DNA of 64,000 bases from Marisimplicoccus sp965655775 (GTDB lineage Bacteria > Bacteroidota > Bacteroidia > Flavobacteriales > Flavobacteriaceae): positions 1 to 64,000 of the forward strand of contig CBFHHV010000001.1 in NCBI GenBank assembly GCA_965655775.1. The letters are read 5' to 3'. The notes under the pieces are model-generated. The model had not been told where the DNA came from and ran no database searches. It saw nothing but the letters and a program-made list of their open reading frames with translations. The first letter of the stretch is position 1; the number at the start of each line of letters is the position of its first letter. This document shows positions 1-9,775 of the stretch, in pieces. Made by a program: the position numbers and the translations under genes.

Positions 1-2
1 GA

Positions 3-968
3 GCATATCTTCCCGAAATTAGATCTATAGTTGCTTATAATGCCGAATCAAAAGCAGTAGAAAGTATGAGACCTAATGGAGTCCTTCTTGCACAAGTTAC
101 CCCCAATGGAGGTATTATTTCTGGTAAATCATCTGTAGTTCAGTTTGATGCGTGGAATTGGGAAGATGCCGTAATAAAATATGATCAAGGAATACATTTA
201 AATTGGCCAAGTCCATACACTTATGGAAGATGGTGGCTTGGTGAAGATAGAGGTTTAAAAGCAAATAGTAATTATAATAAACAGATTAAAGACTTAAAAG
301 ATTTCTTTGAAAAATCAAGAGTAAATATGTCTATTGAAAACTCAATGAACCTTAAAAGTATTGCAATGAGACCAATATTTGAGGGTTTAACAACAGTTTA
401 CCTTTATGCTGACGATGAAAAAGAGATTGTAGATGGTGTTACATTTTTAAAAGGTTATGGAATTGATAAAATTGTAATTGTAGGTGCTACTGGGTCTAAG
501 AATCAATTGAATTTTATCAAGAAAAATAATATTCCCGTTGTTGTAAAACAACCTTACAGATTTCCCCAGTCAACTGATTCAGATCCTATGGAAACTTTCG
601 AAATTGCAAAAAAAATGTTAGATCAAGGCATACTAGTTAGTATTGATCCTACTGGAACTACTATGGCCAGAGTATCAGTTCGTAATTTACCTTTCTATGC
701 CGGTAGTTTTTCGAGTTTTGGAATTGATAAAGAAATTGCTTTGTCTCTAATTACTCTAAATCCTGCTAAAATTCTTGGAATTGATAAAGATTTTGGAACT
801 TTAGAAGTAGGAAAAAGTGCTACTTTATTTGTTTCTAGCGGAGATGCACTTGACATCATTTCAAATGATGTTAAGCATGCATTTATATCAGGAAGGAACC
901 TTAGTCTTGAAACTCATCAAACTAGATTATGGAGGAGATATTCAAATAAATATTCAGATTCTCAATAA
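3..968 (+). CDS. Amidohydrolase, imidazolonepropionase-like (C-terminal part, cut by window start)
   Basis: The reading frame is open from base 3, so the gene starts upstream of the window; the in-frame ATG at 66 is internal. The visible 321 residues resemble the C-terminal part of the imidazolonepropionase-like secreted amidohydrolases common in Flavobacteriia. The segment reading RPNGVLLAQVTPNGGIISG and the ending LNPAKILGIDKDFGTLEVGK, followed by ATLFVSSGDAL, are the typical closing beta-sandwich of metal-dependent amidohydrolases. The N-terminal signal peptide and HxH metal site would lie outside the window, so activity cannot be judged. Family knowledge suggests a periplasmic or exported hydrolase of cyclic amides or peptides; the substrate is unknown. 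It is followed by a 58-bp gap and rsh. Confidence 0.8.
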   Translation, partial: AYLPEIRSIVAYNAESKAVESMRPNGVLLAQVTPNGGIISGKSSVVQFDAWNWEDAVIKYDQGIHLNWPSPYTYGRWWLGEDRGLKANSNYNKQIKDLKDFFEKSRVNMSIENSMNLKSIAMRPIFEGLTTVYLYADDEKEIVDGVTFLKGYGIDKIVIVGATGSKNQLNFIKKNNIPVVVKQPYRFPQSTDSDPMETFEIAKKMLDQGILVSIDPTGTTMARVSVRNLPFYAGSFSSFGIDKEIALSLITLNPAKILGIDKDFGTLEVGKSATLFVSSGDALDIISNDVKHAFISGRNLSLETHQTRLWRRYSNKYSDSQ

Positions 969-1026
969 TAATAACCCTTTCAATCCATAATTATTATTTG
1001 TAAATTTAGATAAGTAAAATTTACAA

Positions 1027-3228
1027 GTGCTAATTGAAAATAAAATATTACCTAAAAGTATGTCTGATCTTTATGATGATTTAATAGATAGTAGCTATCA
1101 AAAAATATCATCAAAAGAAAAAAAGGTAATATATCAGTCTCTTGTTATAGCTTTCAATGGTCATGATGGTCAGATAAGAAAATCTGGCGAACCCTATATT
1201 CATCATCCTATAGAAGTTGCAAAAATTGTTGCAAAAGATATTGGACTTGATTACATATCAATAGCTTCAGCACTTCTTCATGATGTTGTTGAGGATACTG
1301 ATGTTACTTTTAAAGATCTAAATGAAAGTGTTGGAAATGAAATCTCAAGAATTGTAAATGGATTAACAAAAATATCAACCTTAAAAAAGAATGAGGACTA
1401 TTCAATTCAAGCTGAAAATTACAGGAGGATGCTACTTACTCTTCATAGTGATATAAGAGTTATATTAATTAAAACAGCTGATAGACTTCATAATATGAGA
1501 ACAATTGACTTTCTATCTAAAGCTAAGCAAGATCAAATGGCATCTGAATCACTATATATCTATGCACCTTTAGCACATAGAGTTGGCCTTTATAATATTA
1601 AAAATGAACTTGAAGATTTGAGCCTAAGAATTCTTGAGACAAGAAAATATAATCTAATAAAAAATAAAATTGATAAAGAATCTGTAAATCAAGAGAAGTA
1701 TGTTGAAACATTTAAAAGTCTTATTAATAACAATCTTGATGATCAAAAAATTAAATACTCCATAATTGGAAGGAATAAGTCAATTTATTCCATTCATAAT
1801 AAAATTCAAAAGAAGAATATATCGTTTGATGAGGTATATGATCGATTTGCTATTAGAATTATATATAAGTCAACTCCAAAAAATGAGAAATTTATAGCTT
1901 GGAAAATATATTCAATCATTACTGATCATTTTACTTCCAACCCAACAAGGCTAAGAGATTGGATTACTCTTCCTAAAACTAATGGATATGAAGCACTACA
2001 TTTAACAGTTGTAGGACCTAAAAATAAGTGGGTAGAAATTCAAATAAGGTCAGAAAGAATGAATGAGATTGCTGAGAAAGGTTATGCAGCACATTATGGA
2101 TATAAACATAAGGAATCAAAGAAAAATGAGGTTGATCTTTGGTTAAATAGACTTCAAGAAGTTTTAACTCATGATAATGAACATGCTGTGGATTTTGTCG
2201 AAGATTTTAAATTAAATTTTTATTCAAAAGAAATCTATGTTTTTACTCCAAATGGAGATTTAAAATCACTCAGAAGTGGATCAAGTGCATTAGACTTTGC
2301 ATTCCATGTCCACACAGATGTTGGAATTAAAACCAGAGGAGCGCGAGTTAATGGAAAACTTGTGCCTCTTAGTCATACACTAAAAAGTGGAGATCAAGTA
2401 GAAATTATTACATCAGAGAATGTTAAACCAAATGTAAACTGGTTAAGCTTTGTTGAAACTTCTAAAGCAAAATCTAAGATAAAATCTTCAATTAATGAAG
2501 AGAAAAAAAGAATATCATTAGACGGAAAGGAAATTTTAGAAAGGAAGCTGAAGCAATTAAAAATAAAACTCGATGATAAAGTCTCGGGTCAAATGATGAA
2601 ATTTTTTAAAATTAATGCGAGTAACGATCTATTCTATAAAATTGGAACTGGATCTATTGATAATAAGCAGATTAAAAGCTTTGCTAATGATTATAACAGC
2701 TACATTGGATTCTTCAAGAGAAGGATTGGTTCAAAAACTAATAAAGTTGATAAAATATTGGAATCTGCAAATTTTATAAAGTTTGATAAGCTAGTATTTG
2801 GAAAGGAAAAAGAAATACTAAAATATTCAATAGCTACCTGCTGTAATCCTATACCAGGTGATAAGGTTTTTGGGTTTATATCTGTAAAAGATGGAATAAA
2901 AGTTCATAAACAAGATTGTCCTAATTCAATTTCACTGAGATCAAATTACGCATATAGGATTATCTCAGCTAACTGGATAGATTCGGAGAATCATGAATTT
3001 AATGCACAAATACAAGTAAGTGGAATTGATGATATTGGTTTAATAAATAGTATTACCTCATTAATTTCTAATTCAATGAATGTTAATATGAATAGGATAT
3101 CTTTTGAAACAAATGATGGAACATTCTCAGGATTTGTAAGTGTAGAAGTAAAAAATAAAGTAATTTTGAATAAATTATTAAAAAAACTTTCTTCAATTGA
3201 TGGAATTGAAAAAGTGTCAAGAAAATAA
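1027..3228 (+). CDS. rsh: Bifunctional (p)ppGpp synthetase/hydrolase, RelA/SpoT family
   Basis: This enzyme makes and degrades the stringent-response alarmone (p)ppGpp in the cytoplasm. Its 733 residues show the full long-RSH order. An HD hydrolase domain has an intact HDxxED motif (HD 85-86, ED 89-90). The synthetase domain follows, with RLRDWITLPKTNGYEALH and a Q-I-R-S-E motif. Next come a TGS domain (from about 405, EIYVFTPNGDL), a conserved Cys region (ATCCNPIPGD plus HKQDCPN) and a C-terminal ACT domain. Because the HD residues are present, both activities are expected, as is usual when Bacteroidota carry a single long RSH. The open frame starts at GTG 1027; an ATG at 1060 (residue 12) is a plausible alternative start. 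The gene runs straight into fur with a 5-bp gap. Confidence 0.95.
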   Translation: MLIENKILPKSMSDLYDDLIDSSYQKISSKEKKVIYQSLVIAFNGHDGQIRKSGEPYIHHPIEVAKIVAKDIGLDYISIASALLHDVVEDTDVTFKDLNESVGNEISRIVNGLTKISTLKKNEDYSIQAENYRRMLLTLHSDIRVILIKTADRLHNMRTIDFLSKAKQDQMASESLYIYAPLAHRVGLYNIKNELEDLSLRILETRKYNLIKNKIDKESVNQEKYVETFKSLINNNLDDQKIKYSIIGRNKSIYSIHNKIQKKNISFDEVYDRFAIRIIYKSTPKNEKFIAWKIYSIITDHFTSNPTRLRDWITLPKTNGYEALHLTVVGPKNKWVEIQIRSERMNEIAEKGYAAHYGYKHKESKKNEVDLWLNRLQEVLTHDNEHAVDFVEDFKLNFYSKEIYVFTPNGDLKSLRSGSSALDFAFHVHTDVGIKTRGARVNGKLVPLSHTLKSGDQVEIITSENVKPNVNWLSFVETSKAKSKIKSSINEEKKRISLDGKEILERKLKQLKIKLDDKVSGQMMKFFKINASNDLFYKIGTGSIDNKQIKSFANDYNSYIGFFKRRIGSKTNKVDKILESANFIKFDKLVFGKEKEILKYSIATCCNPIPGDKVFGFISVKDGIKVHKQDCPNSISLRSNYAYRIISANWIDSENHEFNAQIQVSGIDDIGLINSITSLISNSMNVNMNRISFETNDGTFSGFVSVEVKNKVILNKLLKKLSSIDGIEKVSRK

Positions 3229-3233
3229 TAAGA

Positions 3234-3683
3234 ATGATTACAAAAAAGAAAAAAAATAATGATGAAGTTTTAGATGTTTTTACAAAATTTTTAAATCATC
3301 ACAATCACAGGAAAACTCCAGAGAGATTTAGTATCCTTAATGAGATCTATTCTATTGATGGGCACTTTGATATTGACTCATTGTATGAAAAAATGAATAA
3401 GAAAAACTATAGAGTAAGTCGTGCAACTCTATATAATACAATTGAGCTTTTACTTGAGTCAGGTCTTGTAAGAAAGCATCAATTCGGAGATTCTTTTTCA
3501 CAATACGAAAGGTGTTATTTCAACAATCAACACGATCATATAATAATCAAAGACACTGGAGAAGTAAAAGAATTTTGTGATCCAAGAATTCAATCTATTA
3601 AAAAAGATATTGAAGAGATTTTTGATGTAAATATTGAGGATCATTCCCTATATTTATACGCTACTAGTAAGAAAAAAAAATAA
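3234..3683 (+). CDS. fur: Fur-family metal-responsive repressor
   Basis: This is a Fur-type transcriptional regulator of 149 residues. It has an N-terminal winged helix (RTPERFSILNEIY-type region, then RVSRATLYNTIELLLESGLV) and a C-terminal metal-binding part with QHDHIIIKDTGEVKEFCDP. The HDH motif of the regulatory metal site is visible. The CxxC of the structural zinc site is replaced by KDTG, which I recall as normal for flavobacterial Fur. The target could be iron or peroxide response (PerR-like); the sequence alone does not decide. It lies between rsh and purA with gaps of 5 and 6 bp, so it is probably cotranscribed with them. The C-terminus ends in a lysine-rich tail. Confidence 0.88.
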   Translation: MITKKKKNNDEVLDVFTKFLNHHNHRKTPERFSILNEIYSIDGHFDIDSLYEKMNKKNYRVSRATLYNTIELLLESGLVRKHQFGDSFSQYERCYFNNQHDHIIIKDTGEVKEFCDPRIQSIKKDIEEIFDVNIEDHSLYLYATSKKKK

Positions 3684-3689
3684 ATTTTT

Positions 3690-4967
3690 ATGTCGTTAGA
3701 TCTTTTGTTAGGCCTTCAATGGGGAGATGAAGGGAAGGGGAAAATTGTTGATGCGATTACACCAGATTATGATATAATAGCTAGATTTCAGGGAGGTCCA
3801 AATGCTGGACATACAATAGAGTTTGATGGGCATAAACATGTATTGCACACAATTCCATCAGGAATTTTTAACAAGAATTCAGTAAATGTAATAGGTAATG
3901 GTGTTGTAATTGATCCTGCAATTTTTTTAAAAGAAATTGATGGCTTAAATAAGTTCAATATAGACCTAACTAATAAGCTGTTAATTTCTAAAAGAGCACA
4001 TATAATTCTTCCAACACATAAAATTATAGATGCTTCATCAGAAGCCTCTAAGGGAAAGAAAAAAATAGGCTCAACATTAAAAGGAATAGGCCCAACTTAC
4101 ATGGATAAAACTGGTAGAAATGGAATAAGAGTCGGAGATATAATCGATGCTAGTTGGAAAGATAGATATGAAAGTTTAAAAGAGAAGCATCTAAATTTAA
4201 TATCAAATTTTAATCAAGAGATAGATTTAAACTTGAAATTACTTGAAGATCAATTTTTTAAAGGTATTGAATGTCTTAAATCATTTAATTTAATAGAGAG
4301 TGAAAACTTTTTGAATCAATCAATTTATGAGGGTAAAAAAATTTTAGCAGAAGGAGCTCAAGGCTCTCTACTTGATATTGATTTTGGCACATATCCATAT
4401 GTAACATCATCCAATACAACTTCTGCAGGAGCGTGTTCAGGTTTAGGTGTTCCCCCAAATAAAATTAAAAATATAAGAGGTATTTTCAAGGCATATACAA
4501 CAAGAGTTGGGTCTGGACCTTTTCCAACAGAATTATTTGATTCAACAGGAGAGAAAATAAGAGAAATAGGACATGAATATGGAGCAACTACTGGTCGTGA
4601 TAGAAGATGCGGATGGTTAGATTTAGTTGCATTAAAATATTCGATTCAGATAAATGGTGTTACTGAATTGAATATTATGAAATCTGATGTTCTAAGCACA
4701 ATTAAAGAACTTCTTGTATGTACATCATACAATGTAGATGGAGAGGAAGTTAATTTTTTCCCATATGACATTGTGTCAAAAAAAATAACTCCTAATTATA
4801 AAGAATTTAAAGGATGGGATGAAGATATTACTCAAATCAAAGATGTAGATGATCTTCCTAATGAGCTTACAGAATATATTAATTTTATTGAATCATTTGT
4901 TAAAGTTCCTATCAAATTAATATCTGTAGGTCCTGACAGAAAACAAACAATCATTAGAAAAAAATGA
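3690..4967 (+). CDS. purA: Adenylosuccinate synthetase
   Basis: The enzyme converts IMP, aspartate and GTP to adenylosuccinate, the first committed step to AMP, in the cytoplasm. The 425-residue length is normal for the family. The start carries the GTP-binding P-loop GLQWGDEGKGKIVDA, followed by FQGGPNAGHTI with the catalytic His. Other family blocks are GSTLKGIGPTYMDKTGRNGIR, EGAQGSLLDIDFGTYPYVTSS and TTGRDRRCGWLDL. It starts 6 bp after fur, and its TGA stop overlaps the next start codon (ATGA), which indicates translational coupling with the LPS-transport gene. Confidence 0.97.
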   Translation: MSLDLLLGLQWGDEGKGKIVDAITPDYDIIARFQGGPNAGHTIEFDGHKHVLHTIPSGIFNKNSVNVIGNGVVIDPAIFLKEIDGLNKFNIDLTNKLLISKRAHIILPTHKIIDASSEASKGKKKIGSTLKGIGPTYMDKTGRNGIRVGDIIDASWKDRYESLKEKHLNLISNFNQEIDLNLKLLEDQFFKGIECLKSFNLIESENFLNQSIYEGKKILAEGAQGSLLDIDFGTYPYVTSSNTTSAGACSGLGVPPNKIKNIRGIFKAYTTRVGSGPFPTELFDSTGEKIREIGHEYGATTGRDRRCGWLDLVALKYSIQINGVTELNIMKSDVLSTIKELLVCTSYNVDGEEVNFFPYDIVSKKITPNYKEFKGWDEDITQIKDVDDLPNELTEYINFIESFVKVPIKLISVGPDRKQTIIRKK

Positions 4968-6571
4968 AATTTTTTAAAAGTTTTTTAATCTTTCTATTGA
5001 CTCTAAGCCTAGTTAATAGTCAAGAACAGAGAACTATTGAAATAATTCAGGCAGGTAAATCTATAAGAAACTCTACCGATTTCCCAGGTGCAAATATCTT
5101 ACAAAAGGATAATAATTTAAGAGTAATCCTTTTTCATGATGGAGCTAGAATAGAATCAGACCTTTCGTATTATTACTTCAATGAAAATTCATTTAAAGCT
5201 AATGGAAAAGTTAATTTCAATCAAGGAGACTCTTTATTACTTACTTCTGATTTTCTCGAGTATGATGGTAAGACAAAAAAAGCTTTTGCATATGGTAATG
5301 TTCTTCTAACAAGACCAGACATGAAGCTTGAGACTGATACGCTATATCTTGATAGGACCAAGAATATTGCCTTTTATAATTCAAGAGGAAAAATAATTGA
5401 TAATGAGAATACTTTGAGGAGTAACTCAGGTACATATTTTATGGGTCCAAAAAAATATATATTTAAGTCAAATGTAACTATTGAGAACCCTGAGTATAAT
5501 GTAGATTCTGAAGAACTTGAATATTTTACAGAGTCTAATTACACATATTTTAATGATAAAACTCTAATTACTGGAATTGATTATTCAATATTATGTAAAA
5601 ATGGATTTTACGATACATATAGTCAAAGAGGTTTCTTTAGAGATGATGCAGTTATTAATTATGATGGAAAAATAATATATGGCGATAGTATTTTTTTTGA
5701 AAATGAGAAATCATATGCCTCAGCAACATACAATGTAAGAATTAACGATACTATAAATAATTCAATAATTACTGGACATTATGGAGAAATATTTAAGGAA
5801 AAGGACTCCGCAATTATCACTAGGAATGCTCTTGCTGTTAACATAGTTAAAAATGATTCTTTATATATTCACTCTGATACAATTACTATAACTGGACCGG
5901 ATGAAAGAAAAATATTAAAAGGTTATTATGATGTTAGAATTTTAAAATCAGATGTAAGAGGCTTGTCTGATTCTATACATTTTAATCAAGAAACAGGCTT
6001 GATAAAATTATTAAAACAACCGAAAAGCTCTAAGTTTTTAAAAACTCTAACAGATGAAGAAAAAAACAAAATTAATCCAATTATTTGGTTTGGAAAGAAC
6101 CAAATAACTGGGGATCAGATATTTTTAAAGTCAAATATGCAGACAGAAGAGCTTGATTCTCTAATTATTAGGGGAAATGTATTTATGAGCCAAAAAGATT
6201 CATTGGTCAATGATAGATTTAATCAAATAAAAGGAGAAAAACTTGATGGTTTTTTTAGAGATGGTACATTAGATAATGTATACATAGTTAAGAATTCTAC
6301 CCTCCTATACTATATGTATTCAGATGAAGGAGAGTTTATAGGAATGAATAATACTCTTGCTAGCTCAATTTTAATTAGATTCAAAGAAAATGAGATATCT
6401 GAAGTCTCATTTTATAGGAATCCAGACGGGAATGTTATTTCTGAAAATAAAATTATTTTAAATGAGATGAAACTTCCAGGCTTTATTTGGAGAGAAGATG
6501 AAAAACCTGAAACAATTAATGATTTATTTAGTGAATCTGATAAAGAGCTTGAAATTATTAAGATAGAGTAA
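4964..6571 (+). CDS. OstA/LptA-like lipopolysaccharide-transport protein
   Basis: This is a 535-residue exported protein with a signal peptide (residues 1-19, MKFFKSFLIFLLTLSLVNS then Q). The body is built from repeated beta-strand units typical of OstA_N/LptA-like folds, for example ANGKVNFNQGDSLLLTSDFLEYDG and AYGNVLLTRPDMKLETDTLYLD. Proteins of this kind in Bacteroidota are annotated OstA-like and are thought to carry LPS across the periplasm to LptD; that role is from family knowledge, not shown here. Its first codon overlaps the purA stop. No partner lpt genes lie next to it. The C-terminus is acidic. Confidence 0.8.
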   Translation: MKFFKSFLIFLLTLSLVNSQEQRTIEIIQAGKSIRNSTDFPGANILQKDNNLRVILFHDGARIESDLSYYYFNENSFKANGKVNFNQGDSLLLTSDFLEYDGKTKKAFAYGNVLLTRPDMKLETDTLYLDRTKNIAFYNSRGKIIDNENTLRSNSGTYFMGPKKYIFKSNVTIENPEYNVDSEELEYFTESNYTYFNDKTLITGIDYSILCKNGFYDTYSQRGFFRDDAVINYDGKIIYGDSIFFENEKSYASATYNVRINDTINNSIITGHYGEIFKEKDSAIITRNALAVNIVKNDSLYIHSDTITITGPDERKILKGYYDVRILKSDVRGLSDSIHFNQETGLIKLLKQPKSSKFLKTLTDEEKNKINPIIWFGKNQITGDQIFLKSNMQTEELDSLIIRGNVFMSQKDSLVNDRFNQIKGEKLDGFFRDGTLDNVYIVKNSTLLYYMYSDEGEFIGMNNTLASSILIRFKENEISEVSFYRNPDGNVISENKIILNEMKLPGFIWREDEKPETINDLFSESDKELEIIKIE

Positions 6572-6582
6572 ACTAAGATGTT

Positions 6583-6606
6583 AATTATTTTGTTGAAAAT
6601 AATTTT
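6583..6606 (+). terminator. Weak AT-only hairpin after the OstA-like gene
   Basis: A 9-bp perfect inverted repeat (AATTATTTT, loop GTTG, AAAATAATT) is followed by a short T run. It consists only of A-T pairs, so its stability is poor, and it may be chance in AT-rich DNA. It is placed where one would expect a terminator, in an 88-bp gap. Confidence 0.25.
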
Positions 6607-6659
6607 ATTGTAAAATAATTCAGGCTTATGTGATAACTAACTTAGATAAAAAATAATAT

Positions 6660-8015
6660 TTGAGTAATCTAAGTAGTTCAATTTTAAGATTTGAGGAAAT
6701 GTTAAAGACAAATACTGTCTTTTATTTTGACTCAACTGAATTCATCTCAATTTCTCACCACTATATAGATCAAGCTAATTATTCTCTTGCTGAAAAATCG
6801 ATTAAAATGGGGTTAGATCAGCATCCAAACAATACTGACCTAATGCTTCTAAACTCTGAATTACTAATATTCAACTCAAAATATGAAGATGCTTATAATA
6901 TTTTAAACTATTTAGAAGAAGTTGATCCTGAAAATCGAGAGGTATATCTTCAGAAAGCAACTATTTATTCAAAGAATAATCTCAGTTCTGAAGCTATTGC
7001 TATTTTAAAAAGAGCTCTTCTTTTTATAGATGATAAATTAGAGATATGGAATATGATTGCTATGGAATTTCTTTTAAATGAGGATTTTAATTCAGCTATT
7101 CCATTTTTTAAAAAGTGCCTTGAGTATGATAATGAAGATTACCAGTCTTTATATAATTTGATTTTTTGTTATGAGAATCTAGATATGATTGAGGAATCAA
7201 TTAGTGAGCTGAGCTCAGTTCTTGAGAAAAGGCCTTATTCAAAAATAGCTTGGCATCAATTAGGTAAGATATATAACAAACAACAAAAATTTAAAGAGAG
7301 TATATCAGCTTTTGATTTTGCAATCATCTCAGATGATCAATTTGTTTCAGCGTATATAGAGCAGGCAAAAGTTCTAGAAAAAGTTGGTAGAGTAAATGAA
7401 GCGTTAGATAATTTTAGATTATCAATAGAACTTAGTGAGCCTAACTCATATATCTTTTATAGAATTGCTAAATGCTATAGAATATTAAATAATAAAAATT
7501 TATTTCTAAACTATATCAAAAAAGCTGTTAGAGAGGAACCAGGCAATGAAAAAGCTTGGTTATTCCTAATTAGATATTATCTAAAAAAGAAAAATTATAG
7601 ACAGGCAAAATACCTATGCGCTAAGGCACTTGATAATAATCATAATAGTATTAAACTTCTTGAAATGAGTTCTAAAATCCAACATAAAACTGAATGCTAC
7701 GAAGATGCCATTAAATCTTATAATCAGATTCTTAATTTTAAAGAAGATGTTTCATGGAGAGTGTGGAAGGGCTATATGAAATGCTTAATTGATGCTAAGC
7801 TTTGGCCAGAACTTCTTAAAGTATCCCTAAAGGCAAAAAAACATTTTCCTAATAAAGCATTTATTGATTTTACAATAAGTGGGTGCCTACTAAAAGATGG
7901 AAAATTAAATGAAGCTATTTATTTCTTTCAAAGCGGTAATAAAGTTTGTGAAATTCCTAGTAAGCTAATTGAGTCATTTCCAGAATTTGCTAAAAACAGG
8001 ACTTTACTTGTTTAA
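6660..8015 (+). CDS. TPR-repeat protein
   Basis: This is a soluble protein of 451 residues made almost entirely of tetratricopeptide repeats (about ten helix pairs, for example ALDNFRLSIELSEPNSYIFYRIAKC and AIPFFKKCLEYDNEDYQSLYNLIFCYE). There is no signal peptide or membrane segment, so it is presumably cytoplasmic. TPR arrays mediate protein-protein contacts; the partner is unknown. Flavobacterial genomes often carry such a TPR gene beside the DUF368 gene and aroE, which matches this neighbourhood. The start used is TTG at 6660, since no upstream in-frame ATG fits. The next gene begins 18 bp downstream. Confidence 0.8.
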   Translation: MSNLSSSILRFEEMLKTNTVFYFDSTEFISISHHYIDQANYSLAEKSIKMGLDQHPNNTDLMLLNSELLIFNSKYEDAYNILNYLEEVDPENREVYLQKATIYSKNNLSSEAIAILKRALLFIDDKLEIWNMIAMEFLLNEDFNSAIPFFKKCLEYDNEDYQSLYNLIFCYENLDMIEESISELSSVLEKRPYSKIAWHQLGKIYNKQQKFKESISAFDFAIISDDQFVSAYIEQAKVLEKVGRVNEALDNFRLSIELSEPNSYIFYRIAKCYRILNNKNLFLNYIKKAVREEPGNEKAWLFLIRYYLKKKNYRQAKYLCAKALDNNHNSIKLLEMSSKIQHKTECYEDAIKSYNQILNFKEDVSWRVWKGYMKCLIDAKLWPELLKVSLKAKKHFPNKAFIDFTISGCLLKDGKLNEAIYFFQSGNKVCEIPSKLIESFPEFAKNRTLLV

Positions 8016-8033
8016 TTTATTTTATATTAAAAT

Positions 8034-8975
8034 ATGCTAAAAATGAATTTTTTTCTTTTTTTAAAGGGCCTTGCCATGGGTGCTGTAAATAAGATACCTG
8101 GCGTTTCAGGGGGTACAGTCGCATTTGTTACAGGTATATATGAAGATTTACTTAACTCAATAAAAAGAATAAATTTTAATGCAGTTAAAATTTTATTTTC
8201 AAAAGGATTTATAGCGTTTTATAAAGAAATAAATGGAAAATTTTTAACTATAGTTTTTTCAGGTGTTGTTGCCAGTTTTTTTAGTGTTTCACTTATACTT
8301 GATAGTCTTATTGAAAAATATGAATTATATGTTTTTGGACTATTTTTTGGAATGATTGTTGGATCTTTTTATGTTATTTATTATCAATTAGAAAGAATTA
8401 CTACAAAAAGTTTAATTGGGATAATTATTGGAGTTCTATCAGGTCTATTAATTAGTTTTGCAGATAACTATAATGTTGGAACTTCTGACTTAATAATATT
8501 TTTTTCTGGTGTAATTGCAATCTCTGGGATGATATTACCTGGATTATCTGGTTCATATTTATTGTTATTAATGGGTAATTACACATTAATTATGGTTGAC
8601 TCAGTAAATGCTTTATACTTCACTATAATTGAATCAGCCTCACTTGATTTTACGTTTATTAATGATCCTGAAAGGTTATATCTATTGAAAGTTCTTATGT
8701 TGTTTACACTAGGTTCTGTTTTTGGATTAATTTTTTTATCTAATGTTTTAAGCTCATTACTTAAAAATTTCAAAACAATTACGATTTCGATAATAGTTGG
8801 TTTTATAGCAGGATCATTAGCTGGTGTATGGCCATGGAAAGACGTAGACATGATTGGGAATGTATATTTATTTTTTCCTGATTTTTCAATCGCACAAACT
8901 TGGATAACCATTTTTAATATTGTAATTGGTATTTTGTTTGTAGTTTTATTAGAGAGATTAGCTAACAAACATTGA
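8034..8975 (+). CDS. DUF368 polytopic membrane protein (candidate undecaprenyl-phosphate translocase)
   Basis: This is an integral membrane protein of 313 residues with about eight hydrophobic segments. The diagnostic DUF368 motif GAVNKIPGVSGGT is at residues 16-28. A degenerate second copy, ILPGLSGSYLLL (167-178), points to an internal repeat of the re-entrant type. DUF368 proteins (PopT group) have been proposed from published genetics to recycle undecaprenyl phosphate across the inner membrane, which would tie this gene to the cell-wall cluster in this window; applying that to this protein is inference. Its TGA stop overlaps the TTG start of aroE, so the two are translationally coupled. 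Confidence 0.85.
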   Translation: MLKMNFFLFLKGLAMGAVNKIPGVSGGTVAFVTGIYEDLLNSIKRINFNAVKILFSKGFIAFYKEINGKFLTIVFSGVVASFFSVSLILDSLIEKYELYVFGLFFGMIVGSFYVIYYQLERITTKSLIGIIIGVLSGLLISFADNYNVGTSDLIIFFSGVIAISGMILPGLSGSYLLLLMGNYTLIMVDSVNALYFTIIESASLDFTFINDPERLYLLKVLMLFTLGSVFGLIFLSNVLSSLLKNFKTITISIIVGFIAGSLAGVWPWKDVDMIGNVYLFFPDFSIAQTWITIFNIVIGILFVVLLERLANKH

Positions 8976-9721
8976 GAAATAGAAAACAATTTGGATTAAT
9001 TGGGAGAGATATTGAATATTCATTTTCAAGAAAATACTTTTTAGAAAAATTCAATTCTAATCTTAATCTTTCAGATTATAATTATAGAAATTTCGATATA
9101 GAATCTATTGACTTAATCAAAGATTTCATAGATGATAAAGATCTAGGCGGATTAAATGTCACGATTCCTTACAAAATTGAAGTAATTGAATATCTTGACG
9201 AAATCTCAGATGAAGCAAAAGAAATTGGAGCAGTTAACACTATATGTTTTGAGGATGGTAAAAGAATAGGATATAATACAGATATATACGGTTTTAGTGA
9301 ATCCTTAAAAGCTAACTCGATTAATAGGATAGATAGTGTGATTGTATTGGGAACTGGTGGTGCTTCTAAAACAGTTATTTATTTCTGTAAAAAAAATAAT
9401 ATTCAATTTAAAATATTATCCAGAAAAAAATCTAAAGATTGTCTATCATATAAGGAAATTAATCATAGTTTTTTTGAAGGAAACGTATTAATTGTGAATT
9501 GCACTCCAATTGGAACATATCCTAAAATCAATGAATGTCCTGACCTCCCTTATAATCTATTAAATAAAGAGAATATTTTATTTGATTTAGTTTATAATCC
9601 ACCTGAAACTCTTTTTATAAAAAAAGGAAAAGAAATTGGATGTAAGACTCTTAATGGATATGAAATGTTAAAATTTCAGGCAGAAAAGGCTTGGAATCTA
9701 TGGACAAAAACATTCAAATAG
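8972..9721 (+). CDS. aroE: Shikimate dehydrogenase (NADP+)
   Basis: The enzyme reduces 3-dehydroshikimate to shikimate in chorismate synthesis. The length is 249 residues. The start is the flavobacterial variant of the substrate site (GRDIEYSFSRKYF, in place of the PISHSLSP type). Then come GGLNVTIPYK with the catalytic Lys, GAVNTI, GYNTDIYGF with the catalytic Asp, the nucleotide-binding loop VLGTGGASK, and a C-terminal GYEMLKFQAEKAW. The start codon is TTG overlapping the stop of the DUF368 gene by 4 bp. The later pathway gene aroA is also in the window, at 62289-63515 on the other strand. Confidence 0.93.
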   Translation: MRNRKQFGLIGRDIEYSFSRKYFLEKFNSNLNLSDYNYRNFDIESIDLIKDFIDDKDLGGLNVTIPYKIEVIEYLDEISDEAKEIGAVNTICFEDGKRIGYNTDIYGFSESLKANSINRIDSVIVLGTGGASKTVIYFCKKNNIQFKILSRKKSKDCLSYKEINHSFFEGNVLIVNCTPIGTYPKINECPDLPYNLLNKENILFDLVYNPPETLFIKKGKEIGCKTLNGYEMLKFQAEKAWNLWTKTFK

Positions 9722-9775
9722 GATTGCAATTTTTTTTTGTTAATTTTAGTGAATAAATAATATCAAATAAACTTA

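Noticed and set aside
8579..8989. Antisense open frame of 136 codons opposite the DUF368 gene
   Set aside because: Reverse-frame shadow of a clear membrane-protein gene; composition is not protein-like.
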